Below, one piece after another: positions 35,434 to 45,174 of a stretch of DNA of 64,000 bases; the stretch's first letter is position 1, and every line of letters begins with the position of its first letter. The notes under the pieces were generated by a model. That model was not told where the DNA came from. It worked only from the letters and a program-made list of their open reading frames with translations, and ran no database searches. This DNA comes from Ianthella basta (Eukaryota; Porifera; Demospongiae; Verongiida; Ianthellidae). Position numbers and translations under genes: made by a program. The stretch is taken from contig OZ025869.1 of assembly GCA_964019415.1 (NCBI GenBank), positions 9,663,714-9,727,713 on the forward strand, written 5' to 3'.

Positions 35434-36637
35434 TCCTACGGTTTTCCACCAGGTGGTTTGCCATGCCCTTCAGAGACACACTGCACGCCACCATCCCTAC
35501 GTCTGCCCTTGTTTTTGAAGGAAACATTTTACACACCCTTGTTTCTCGATTTTTTATGGATGCAAATTGCACACGGGCAATGGCTAAGGTTTCCAAACAA
35601 CAGTGCCCATGGCAACAAAAGAATGTGCCTTGAATGCATGTCAACTTATGTAGCACATTATGGGATGTGGCTGGGTGGGCAACCAGGGGTAGGCTGTGGT
35701 GGGTGGGTGCAAGATGTATTACTTCTGTTTGGATAGGCTATCATGTTGCAGAGTTAGCTGTGATAAGGCTAGGATGGCAAAACAGGGGTGCTAGGGGGCT
35801 GTAGCCCCCCCCCCCCCCAAATTACTTAATCCAGGGAATCATGGCAGTAGGCAAGACTGGCTTGATCACGGAGTAACTCCCACAATCCTAATCATATTTT
35901 GCTGCCACTCTGACTCACTTTCTGAAGGGATGTGATGTCTAGATGAGGAGATGATCTGGTGGTCTAGAGATGGTCTTGATGTACAGCCCCTACATGCATA
36001 CAAAAGAGCTGCACTATACCTACACCCTTGAATGCAGGATGATTATGGAGTGGAACCGGAAGTGACAGCTAGCTTTGCACCACCAAATATACAGGAAAAT
36101 GGCGGCTAGAAGCAACCGCGCAGTAAGTGAAAATGGCTGCAAATGGCACGACCGTGGATAACCTCCGAAACGGCATGGGCAATTGTTGGTTGGAGCATGT
36201 CTCTTTCCCCCCTGGGAACATCTTACTGCGTTGTGGAACTAATGATTGAAACACAACTGAAAGGATTAGGCAGCCGGAGAAACAAACAATGCAGGCCGCT
36301 TGCAACCGTTCACCAATTACGTTATGGGGAAATGGTGGATGGCTCATAGCTATGTAGTCTGGGGAACAGCCCCTCCACCTCGCGGAAGGAGGGTCTGGCT
36401 TCACTTGTATAACGTTTTCGTGCATAGTGGGTGGAGTAAATGCATATAACACGTTGATTAACGCACTCTACTCATGCCAGGTAATGCGATAATATGCAAC
36501 TGATGACTGAAGCCAGCTCTCTTTTGCAGCGACATATTTTCTGCCATGTCTGCACCATCCCTCTGTCGTGGCCATCAGTTGTACGCTCCGTCGGACTGGT
36601 ATAATAAATTCAGAGTCGTGACGTAATGTGTTTTGCA
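35434..36637. other. No gene seen; repeat end near 36370
   Basis: Positions 36366-36420 (AGCCCCTCCACCTCG, AAGGAGGGTCTGGCTTCACT) match 60362-60412 in inverted form. Some frames are open around 35310-35740 but show no family signature. A C run lies at 35807-35818. Confidence 0.4.
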
Positions 36638-36850
36638 TACAGTGCTTTCGAGGTTCCTTGTCCCGATCGCGATTTGTCTGCACTCGATCACGTGGCACGT
36701 GATAAATGAGCGTCACGATTCGTCATTTCGTATTCGAAATTCGAATTTCAAATACCAAATGACGATTCGTGACGCTTATTTATCACGTGCCACGTGATCG
36801 AGTGCAGACTTCAAATCGCGATCGGGACAAGGAACCTCGAAAGCACTGTA
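36638..36850. repeat. 213-bp long palindrome
   Basis: The arms run TACAGTGCTTTCGAGGTTCC inward to GACGAATCGTGA-type sequence, and they meet in an AT-rich centre at about 36738-36752 (GTATTCGAAATTCGAATTTC). The arms are about 100 bp each with very few mismatches. One is a 3-base insertion, GACTTCAAATCG against CGATTTGTC. Both arms hold ATCACGTGGCACGTGAT, itself a smaller palindrome with two CACGTG E-boxes. Confidence 0.9.
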
Positions 36851-36854
36851 TAAG

Positions 36855-36940
36855 TTATGTTTACAGTTTACACGTGTTCTGCAATCTGATTGGTCCAACC
36901 GGTGGGTCACGAAAGTCAGATTCTGCACAAAAACGTTGTA
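36855..36940. repeat. Repeat shared with 60285-60365
   Basis: TGTTTACAGTTT, TTCTGCAATCTGATTGGTCC, AACCGG and CGAAAGTCAGAT occur in the same order at both places. At 60 kb the match is followed directly by the block that is found inverted at 36366-36420, so the palindrome at 36638-36850 separates two pieces of one repeat. Confidence 0.75.
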
Positions 36941-36964
36941 TCGCGATTTGCAATTCGCTTGTCG

Positions 36965-37955
36965 GTGCACACTGGTGGTGGTGGTGTTTTTTCTAGAGCA
37001 ATGGTGCATATACTGAATGCATGCATTGTAACTTGCACCGTGTGGTGGTGGTGGTGGCGGTCATTTTCATCTAGGAATGCATGTGGTGGCCGTAATATTG
37101 TAACTTGTACTGTGTGGTGGTGGTGGTAGTATGTGGTAGCAGTGCCCGATGTGGTGGTCTGTTTTCTTGCAGCTCTAGCACATAATATACTGGTGTGCTC
37201 ATTGCAACTTCCACTGTGGTGGTGGTGATGGTGGTTGTATTTATCTATGCGGCAGTATAGTAGCTGGATATTGTGGCTGGATAGTTGTGAGCAAGTGTAC
37301 ATGTGGGTGCTGCTCTGCTTCAGCATAGCAGCAAATGCCTACAAATTGGTGTCAAAATGTGATTGTTCAAAACATTGCCTCTATTTTCTGACTTATTAAG
37401 CAATCCTGCTAACGACATGAGCAAATGGGCCATTTAATTATGTCCACTTAGTATCACGACTTAGCGGGGCCGAGTTGGTGGGATATGCAATGAACCTCAT
37501 TTCTCTTGGCCATTTTGCGACTAATTAAGAAATCCTGCTAATGACATGAACAGTTGGATTATCTGGCTAGGTCCACCAAGTGTCATGACTGAGCGGCCCT
37601 GGCAGGTTGAATACATCATACAACTCACATATGTCGGTCATTTTGAGACTAATTATGAAATCCCGCTAATAACATAGGAAGGTGGACGACTTGGACATGT
37701 CCACCAAGTTTTACGTCTCAACGAGCTCAGTTGCATTAATATATAAGATACCACTAGGCATCAATATAAATGCACCATACATTAAGTGTTCTGCTATGCA
37801 CATTTATATTAGCATTTTGCGGGCTGCTTGTAGAAGAATGAAGACCTAATTAAAAATTCGGTCTCATTTAAAAGTCTTAAAATCTCCCATACTTTAAAGG
37901 CACACCTATCACATATTCACGAGGGGTACCAAACCCCCTGGGAATTATATTATAT
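36965..37955. mobile_element. Foldback unit 4, right half only
   Basis: Begins at CACACTGGTGGTGGTGGTG, equivalent to about 15870 in unit 1, and carries the modules TGTAACTTGCACCGTG and TGTAACTTGTACTGTG. The 128-bp triplet follows from about 37378. It ends with GAATTATATTATATTACAT. There is no left arm. Sequence is more diverged than units 1-3. Confidence 0.83.
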
Positions 37956-38421
37956 TACATTATGTGAATTATTGGGGCGAGCCTGAGCGAGCCCCACTCT
38001 GGCGTGGAGTGTAGGCGGAAGTCTCTGTTTTATTATTATTATTATTATTATTATTATATGCAATTGTACAATACAGTAGTGATAAAACATAATGTGTGAA
38101 GGGTCACTTTATTATAATAGTAATAATAAATGATAATAATGATAATTATTATTATAAGACAAAGAGACACAGATACGCATTACAATAATTGAACAATCAT
38201 ACTGATAAATTAAATCAAATAAAATTAATCAAATCAATTCAATTCAATTAATCAAATCAATTCAATTAAATCAATCAATCAATCAATAGACTGGAGTCCT
38301 GGCAGCTCCAAAGTGCTCTGCACAGAGGCAGAGTTCCCCATCTGGATAGCCACGGATTATTATTATTGGGGCGAGCCTGAGCGAGCCCCACTCTGGCGTG
38401 GAGTGTAGGCGGAAGTCTCTG

Positions 38422-38478
<57 letters not shown>

Positions 38479-38814
38479 TATTATTTTTATCATTATGTAT
38501 AGATGGTACGTCCGTTTTGGCCCCCGGGACCGATTTCGTCTAGGTCATAACCCCAAGCATAAGACGTCTATATATGTCCCAAGCCGAGTCTCTTCGCCGT
38601 GTAGAAGAACACAGCTGTATGCCGTTCGCTTGCCAGCCGCGCAAACTCCGAAACAAAGGCGCCTTACCAACCGTGCAGACTGCGGATGCCTTGGCAACTG
38701 CACACACCCCGTTGGAACGTCGCTTGCACTCACGACGCTATGTCAAGGACGCTCTCCCCTACCTTTGTTGTTGTAGCTATGGGAAAGCAGCGGGTCCCCA
38801 CGTCGGCTAGGATG

Positions 38815-39003
38815 CCGATTTTTGATGCACGGCTTTTGCGTGAACTTCATGCTCAGGCGACTACAGTCAACGTTTCACTGGAAGGACAGCGCGCTCCAGC
38901 CATTGTTCTAGCCAGGGACCAGATTCTTCAGCGATCAAAGTTGACTGCAGCGAGTTCCCTTCAAGCAGGCTGCTCATCTAGTGCATACATGCTGATGCAA
39001 TGA
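38815..39003 (+). other. Small open frame repeated in three module copies
   Basis: A 63-codon frame starting MPIFDARLLRELHAQA recurs at 38815-39003, 39874-40065 and, broken by a frameshift, from 41005. Most differences among the copies change the amino acid, which argues against selection on a protein. I list it only because the frame is shared; I do not call it a gene. Confidence 0.3.
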
Positions 39004-39058
39004 CGTTGTCAGTATATCTGTGGGCATGGGTAAGTGGTCCGTCTGCCCCACTTCATGA

Positions 39059-39091
<33 letters not shown>

Positions 39092-39168
39092 TATGTATAG
39101 ATGGTACGTCCGTTTTGGCCCCCGGGGCCGATTTCGTCTAGGTCATAGCCCCAAGCATGAGACGTCTA

Positions 39169-39535
39169 TATCAATCAATCAATCAATCAATATTTGAGTG
39201 CATCATGCCATACAGCACTAGGGCCCAGGCTGGCCCAAAGCAGCACTATATATACAAACATTTACATAAAACTGTTTAGATGATGTCCTTCACATATACA
39301 ATATACAAATCAGTTAAGGGCCTGCAGGGTATAGGGAATTCATTCTGGCCTATGTGCCAAAACGCGCCTTCCACATGGTGTGGATATCTGCTGCTATCTT
39401 GTGGTTGTGGCAAGCCAGGCACAGGAGTCTTGCTGTGGTATCTTCATCAGAATTGGAGGAATGATCATGACATTGTTTCAAAAGTGCCTCACGATGTCCA
39501 ATCCAGGCTGGGCACCTGATCAGCCAATGATATAT
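39169..39535 (-). mobile_element. LINE or SINE fragment with (TTGA)n tail
   Basis: Compared with the intact module copies (GACGTCTATGCCCC at 40750, GACGTCTATATATGTCCC at 38563), this copy is interrupted after GACGTCTATAT. About 365 bp follow before the module resumes at ATATGCCCCAAGCC. Read on the minus strand the insert ends in five TTGA units, a tail style of some LINEs. ATAT may be a short target duplication. A similar ATCA-rich tail is at 38262-38285. Confidence 0.65.
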
Positions 39536-39759
39536 GCCCCAAGCCGAGTCTCTTCGCCGATGTAGAAGAACACGGCTGCATGCCGTTCGCTTGCCAGCCG
39601 CGCACACTCCGAAACAAAGACGCCTTACCAACCGTGCAGACTTCGAAACAAAGATGCCTTAGACACCGCACACACCCCGTTGGAACGTCGCTCGCACTCA
39701 CGACGCTACGTCAAGGACGCTCTCCCCTACCTTTGTTGTTGTAGCTATGGGCAAGCAGC

Positions 39760-39849
39760 GGGGTAGAATAATAAATTATTAGTAGGGTAGTAGTGAATGC
39801 AGCTGTTGACTAAGCAGAAACAGATCGCTCCGCAGTTGATCTCTACCCC
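39760..39849. mobile_element. 90-bp MITE-like insertion
   Basis: Interrupts the module between GCAAGCAGC and ACACGTCGGCTAGG (compare GCAGCGGGTCCCCACGTCGG at 38788). Its ends are GGGGTAGA and TCTACCCC, perfect 8-bp inverted repeats. Confidence 0.55.
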
Positions 39850-40595
39850 CAGTAACTCCACACGTCGGCTAGGATGCCGATTTTTGATGCACGGCTTTTG
39901 CGTGAACTTCATGCTCAGGCGGCTACAGTCAACGTTTCACTGAAAGGACAGCACGCTCCAGCCATTGTTCTAGCCAGGGACCAGATTCTTCAGCGATCAA
40001 GGTTGGCTGCAGCGAGTTCCCTTCGAGCAGGCTGCTCATCTAGTGGATACATGCTGATGCAGTGACGTTGTCAGTATATTTGTGGGCATGGGTATAAGTT
40101 GTCCATCTGCCCCACTCCATGATATCACCATGTCTAGCACATTATGCTGAGGAAGACAGTCAGAGAGTCACCATCTTGCCCACCATTTTACATTGAAGTT
40201 AATAATGCGAAATAATTATGTCAAAACAAGTGAAATATAATGCACAATACAATTAAGAACATGCCATTGTGACTCAACACAGTCATGGTGCAGCAATCAG
40301 AATGCACAATCAGAATGCAGTGACATGACAGATTAGTCCAGTTGTCCAGGGTGTACCCATTCACATACTACAGATAAACTGGTATCAATGCAGTAACTTG
40401 CTGTCTTATGCTCTGCATTTGGTACTCATGTGCATGGAGGTGTGTCCACATTTCCTACAACCTGTTTCATTCACCTACACCCATCATGCATGTGTGCTCC
40501 ATTCCTGTCATCGCCCACTCTCTAGGCCACGATCACTGCAAGAGTACGTGACGCTCGCTCAGGCTCGCCCCACAATGCTTGCATTCGCCTAGTAT

Positions 40596-42792
40596 TTGGG
40601 GCGAGCCTAAGCGAGCCCCACTCTGGCGTGGAGTGTAGGCGGAAGTCTCTGTTTTATTATTATCATTATTATTATTATTATTATGTATAGATGGTACGAC
40701 CGTTTTAGCCCCCGGGGCCGATTTCGTCTAGGTCATAGCCCCAAGCATAAGACGTCTATGCCCCAAGCCGAGTCTCTTCGCCGGTGTAGAAGAACACGGC
40801 TGCATGCCGTTCGCTTGCCAGCCGCGCACACTCCGAAACAAAGACGCCTTACCAACCTTGCAGACTTCGAAACAAAGATGCCTTAGCAACCGCACACATC
40901 CCATTGGAACGTCGCTTGCACTCACGACGCTATGTCAAGGACGCTCTCCCCTATCTTTGTTGTTGTAGCTATGGGAAAGCAGCGGGTCCCCGCGTCGGCT
41001 AGGATGCCGATTTTTGATGCAAGGCTTTTGCGTGAACTTCATGCTCAGGCGGCTACAGTCAACGTTTCACTGGAAGGACAGCGCGCTCCAGCTATAGTTC
41101 TAGCCAGGGTCCAGATCTCTTCAGCCATCAAAGTTGACTGCAGCGAGTTCCCTTCAAGCAGGCTGCTCATCTAGTGCATTCATGCTGATGCAATGACGTT
41201 GTCAGTATATTTATGGGTATAAGTTGTCCATCTGCCCCACTCCATAATATCACCTTGCATGTTGCCATGGTGTCTAGTACATTATGCTGAGAAAACAGTC
41301 AGAGAGTCACCATCTTGCCCACCATTTTACATTGAAGTTTATAATGCGAAATGATTAGAGTGCGGAATCACATTTCGGCCGGCATCATATTTCGGCCACT
41401 CGTTCTCCACAGCCAAACGCATCCAGGGCTTTAAACTTGGTACATATGGAGGGCACACCAGTGTAACCTGGGGCTGAAAAGAAAAAGCCTACAGCTGTCT
41501 TCAATGTCACGCTAGACTGTAGAGAACGAAGTGGCCGAAGTAATATTACTTCGGCCGGAAGGCATCTTACTTCGGCCACCGTCTGTATCTCCACCGAAAG
41601 CCATTCGTTTTGGATTTGGATTTCACTGGTGTGGAGCTACATCCTTGCCCTACTCACAGTAGCATGCAGAGTATAGAGCGTTCGACGGTCGCGCTGTGGT
41701 GCTTCGCTATATTGACCCTAGTGGAGGGATCATACTTCGGCCACCCTGTATGGAGGTCACCATTTCACGGCCGGCATCCGTCTCCGCAAAACGCCTTCAT
41801 TTCGGAGTTGGATTTCACTGACATCTGGCCACATCATTGCCCTGCTCACATAGGCATCTAGGAGTGAGAGGGCTCTTCGATGGCGCGGTAATCCTTCGTG
41901 ATATGGGGCCGGGTGGAGGGATCACGTTTCGGCCGGAAAGCATAATAATTGGTCTAGCGTCTATATCTCCATTGAATCGCCTTCGTTCTGGATTGGGAGT
42001 GCACTGATACAAAGCCAAGTCATCGCAGTACTGACAAGAGCTTGTAGAGGCAATCCAGAACGAAGGCGACCACAGCGCGACCGTCGAACGCTCTATACTC
42101 TGCATGCTACTGTGAGTAGGGCAAGGATGTAGCTCCACACCAGTGAAATCCAAATCCAAAACGAATGGCTTTCGGTGGAGATACAGACGGTGGCCGAAGT
42201 AAGATGCCTTCCGGCCGAAGTAATATTACTTCGGCCACTTCGTTCTCTACAGTCTAGCGTGACATTGAAGACAGCTGTAGGCTTTTTCTTTTCAGCCCCA
42301 GGTTACACTGGTGTGCCCTCCATATGTACCAAGTTTAAAGCCCTGGATGCGTTTGGCTGTGGAGAACGAGTGGCCGAAATATGATGCCGGCCGAAATGTG
42401 ATTCCGCACTCTATGTCAAAACAAGTGAAATATAATGCACAATACAAGAACATGCCATTCTGACTCAACATAATCATGGTGCAGCAATCAGAACGCAGTA
42501 ACATGACAGATTAGTCCAGTTGTCCAGGGTGTACCCATTAACATACTAGAGGTAAACTGCATGGTATCAATGCAGTAACTTGCTGTCTTATGCTCTGCAT
42601 TTGGTACTCATGTGGAGGTGTGTCCGTCCTCAGTAGGCCTATCCACATTTCCTAACCTGTTTCATTCACCTACACCCATCATGCATGTGTGCTCCATTCC
42701 TGTCATCGCCCACTCTCTATAGGCCGCAATCACTGCAAGAGTACGTGACGCTCGCTCAGGCTCGCCCCACAATGCTTGCATTCGCCTAGTAT
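40596..42792 (+). mobile_element. Family B Helitron/Helentron-like element, copy 2
   Basis: The left end starts 3 bases after the CTAGTAT of copy 1: GGGGCGAGC...GCGAGCCCC at 40598-40619, with CTAAG instead of CTGAG in the loop. The right end (42751-42792) has CTCGCTCAGGCTCGCCCC, the hairpin AATGCTTGCATT and CGCCTAGTAT. The body carries one module (40683-41350). A 1,054-bp foldback element at 41358-42411 interrupts it, after which it continues with sequence matching 40219-40595. Without that insert the element would be about 1.14 kb. Confidence 0.68.
41358..42411. mobile_element. Foldback DNA transposon with TA target duplication
   Basis: The terminal inverted repeats start GAGTGCGGAATCACATTTCG and extend about 340 bp inward (41358-41700 and 42070-42411), nearly identical, around a 370-bp middle. 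The same host sequence without the insert is present in copy 1: AATAATTATGTCAAAAC (40211-40227) against ATGATTA|insert|TATGTCAAAAC here. The duplication is therefore TA. The arms hold repeated TTCGGCC phrases, in both directions. No transposase is encoded, so it depends on another element, perhaps of the Tc1/mariner type given the TA. Confidence 0.85.
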
Positions 42793-43043
42793 ACTACTGC
42801 AATATATTGTTACTTGCACTGTATAGATTAGTGGTAGTCAACTCGCGACACTCGCGCAATGGCCGCGTATGCGCTCTGCAGCGCTTGCGCAATACACTCC
42901 TATGTTTAAGACTGTTCCTCAGACGCGCTTGCTCTAGGCTTGCGCAAGCACGCGGCCAAAATGTGTCTCCCGGGACCACATGCCTGGAGCTTGCGCAAAT
43001 CCTCATATGCAGGCTTCCTACTACCTGTAGCCATTCTTCGCTT

Positions 43044-43345
43044 GGCTACAGCCACACGTACAGGCATCCTACATTGCAATTGGACTTCCATTGCGAACGA
43101 AGAAGCAGAATGACTTCGATTTCGGCCGATAGCGAATGGTTTTCTGAGAGGGGGGCCGTTTCCGGAAGAGAGGGGATTGCCTACGGACATCCATTGCGAA
43201 CGAAGAAGCTAGTGTGGCTACAGCCACACGTACAGGCACCCTACATTGCAATTGGACTTCCATTGCGAACGAAGAAGCAGAATGACTTCGATTTCGGCCG
43301 ATAGCGAATGCTTTTCTGAGAGGGGGACCGTTTCCGGACGAGGGG
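43044..43345. repeat. 172-bp tandem duplication
   Basis: GGCTACAGCCACACGTACAG starts at 43044 and 43216. Both copies run on through CTACATTGCAATTGGACTTC, GAAGAAGCAGAATGACTTCG and TTTCCGGA. About 1.7 units in total. Confidence 0.85.
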
Positions 43346-43863
43346 GATAGCCTACGGCAGCGTTCTGGTCGCCGGTAACGGATCCCGGGGATCGAAAACG
43401 GCAAGAAACGTTGCCGACAACGATCCGGGGGGTCCGTTTTCGGGGGGTGACATTCCCCAGGCCATCGCACGGCCTACATCAACTCACGGGATGTTATTTG
43501 CTCGACACATGCCCCTACAGTTAACCTGGGCCAGTGGGTACGCCAGTTTTTTGCATCGCGGCGCCGGGTAGTCTCGTTCCCAGCCCCCCAAAAGGTGGTC
43601 TGGCACATTTGCTCAATATTCTGATTAATTAAAAACTTTCGGTATGTTGCGTCACCTGCATGCAAGAAGCACAATGATTGGGGCGCTTGCTAGAATCGCC
43701 TCAAAGGGCGGTAACGGACATTGAGAAACTGTACCAGGCCACCCTTAAAAATTGTGAAAGCAGTAAAATTGGGTACCGTTTGATCTCATTTGATAGAATA
43801 CCTAAATATGACTCACGTAAGTGAGCGAATGAAGCTGCTAAATTGCGTATCGCAAGACATGGA

Positions 43864-43891
43864 GGCGCTTGCCAAAATTTTGGCAAGCGCC
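43864..43891. repeat. 28-bp perfect palindrome
   Basis: GGCGCTTGCC, AAAATTTT, GGCAAGCGCC. The phrase ATTGGGGCGCTTGC occurs 185 bp upstream (43677), and GGCAAGCGCCCC closes this palindrome, so the two may be the ends of a very short hairpin-ended element. Confidence 0.8.
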
Positions 43892-44789
43892 CCAAGGGCG
43901 GTATCAAAATATCGAGCAAATGTGCCAGACCACCTTTCGGGCCATTGCAAAATGGCGGCCGGAAGTGGGCTGGGGACGAGCAGGGGGGTCGGTCAAGGTC
44001 ACGTGTGTCCGCAAATGGCCGACGCGGCTGCTCTTTACTGTGTATTTTACCTATACTAGCTAAGAGCAGACATAATTCGATAAACACGTCTCATCGCTTG
44101 TTTCTTTGCTTCTGAGCACACAGTTGGACAAGGGCTATCAGAAAATGGACCCTTCCCCGCCCTTCCCCAGCATCTAGGTAGGTTTTGCGAGCATTTTCCA
44201 ACACCGGTGTACGAGTGTTCGCTGCTGCTGGCTACGAGGCAGATGGGGCATAATCTGGAGTACTGAGCAAGTGCTCCTGTGGAAGTGACTCTTTAGAAGC
44301 TGGTAGCGAGTCCTCACTGATCACTTCAGGACTGCAAGACTGATAGGTTGACTGCTTCTGCAATGGGAGTGCAATCGGCAGCCACGTCCTTGCAATCGTC
44401 TTGGCTCTGCACACGATTTGTTAATTCGACAGTAGGGATGCTAGAAATGGCTTAAGCGAGCTGGTAATCCTCAAGAAACGCTGTGACAACTTGCAAAACT
44501 AAATCGTGAAAGCGGTCAGACAATTAAGCCCAATCCACCGTATGGCTCCTTGGCTACGTACGTACGGGTCATACCAGGGGCGCGAATGCAGTACAAGGCC
44601 CTGCCTAAGCTCAGGGTATGCACATTCGGCCTTGAAGCACAGTCAGCTAACATATGGATACGCGATTGGAATGTCAGGAATGCAATTATTGAGGTGCTGG
44701 TATTGCGCAATCTCAGGATCTTGTCCGACCCCCCCTGGGGGACGAGACTAGGCGCCGGGCGGCTTGAGCGGCCATCTTAATGACGTCAT

Positions 44790-44839
44790 TAGCGGCCGCC
44801 TCAGCGGGAGGCCTATTGCATTCTTATGTATGCCCTAGT
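44790..44839 (+). repeat. Right end of a family C hairpin element
   Basis: CGGCCGCCTCAGCGGGAGGC, then CTATTGCATTCTTATGTATG and CCCTAGTAAT. The same end is found on the minus strand at 57530-57580. It resembles the family B right end in its order: GC-rich inverted repeat, a GCAT...ATGC stem, CCTAGTA. Confidence 0.55.
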
Positions 44840-44874
44840 AATAATAAGACCATTTAGAACAAAAACAAACTTCG

Positions 44875-44910
44875 CGTTCGCCCCCACAATGCCTTGCATT
44901 CGACTAGTAT
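44875..44910 (+). repeat. Solitary family B right end
   Basis: CGTTCGCCCCCACAATGCC, then TTGCATTCGACTAGTATAG. It has the same hairpin and CTAG-T ending as at 40595 and 42792, but with a different upstream repeat (GTTCGCCCC). No left end with the matching GGGGCGAAC was seen upstream in this window. Confidence 0.6.
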
Positions 44911-45094
44911 AGCTATTATAGCTAAGTAGTGTGTATTGCTTAGAATTGTATCCTAGACTTGTTCCATGGTCACACTCGCTGTTAGGCAAACACAGGTTTA
45001 CATAACCAGCTTGCCTTACATATTGCAACTAGCTACATTGACATTCACAAATTTGAACCCATGTGATGTACACCCAACATCGTGAAAAAATGTG

Positions 45095-45174
45095 GGTAGT
45101 CATTACCTAGGTTACAAACTGAAACTGTACACAACTATTTAGTGGCGCAGTTTGTAACCTAGGTAATGACTACC
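45095..45174. repeat. Perfect 27-bp inverted repeat at the stop codon of the RAMAC-like gene
   Basis: GGTAGTCATTACCTAGGTTA (45095 on) and its complement ending at 45174 are perfect 27-bp arms around 26 bp. The TAG stop (45172-45170 on the minus strand) lies inside the right arm. The transcript would fold into a strong hairpin beginning at its stop codon. It may be a tiny MITE that supplied the present stop. Confidence 0.85.

Larger units (their letters stand above)
37974..40595 (+). mobile_element. Family B Helitron/Helentron-like element, copy 1 (rearranged)
   Basis: The left end GGGGCGAGC...GCGAGCCCC at 37974-37995 occurs again at 38368-38389; a TTA-rich and LINE-derived stretch lies between. 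Each left end continues ACTCTGGCGTGGAGTGTAGG. The right end at 40554-40595 reads CTCGCTCAGGCTCGCCCC, then ACAATGCTTGCATTCG and CCTAGTAT. The first phrase is the exact reverse complement of the first 18 bases of the left end. A hairpin (AATGC TT GCATT) and CTAG followed by T close the element. The body has one and a half copies of a module (38494-39020, 39093-40080). No transposase is present. Confidence 0.65.
42840..44770. other. GC-richer repeat zone, no gene seen
   Basis: Contains a 172-bp tandem duplication (from 43044 and 43216), short palindromes and phrases such as GAAGTGGGCTGGGGACGAG (43962) that recur inverted at about 50644-50665. No coding family recognised on either strand. Confidence 0.5.

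Noticed and set aside
35310-35740. Open 140-codon frame on the plus strand
   Set aside because: Its first part lies in the inverted repeat and is a shadow of the repeat sequence; the rest has no family signature or splice context.
38815-40065. A 63-codon frame (MPIFDARLLRELHAQA...) conserved in three module copies as a possible small gene
   Set aside because: Most differences between copies change amino acids and the third copy is frameshifted, so there is no sign of protein-level selection.
41385-42384. Paired 69-codon frames in the foldback element as a transposase
   Set aside because: They are the same sequence in both inverted arms, without catalytic motifs.
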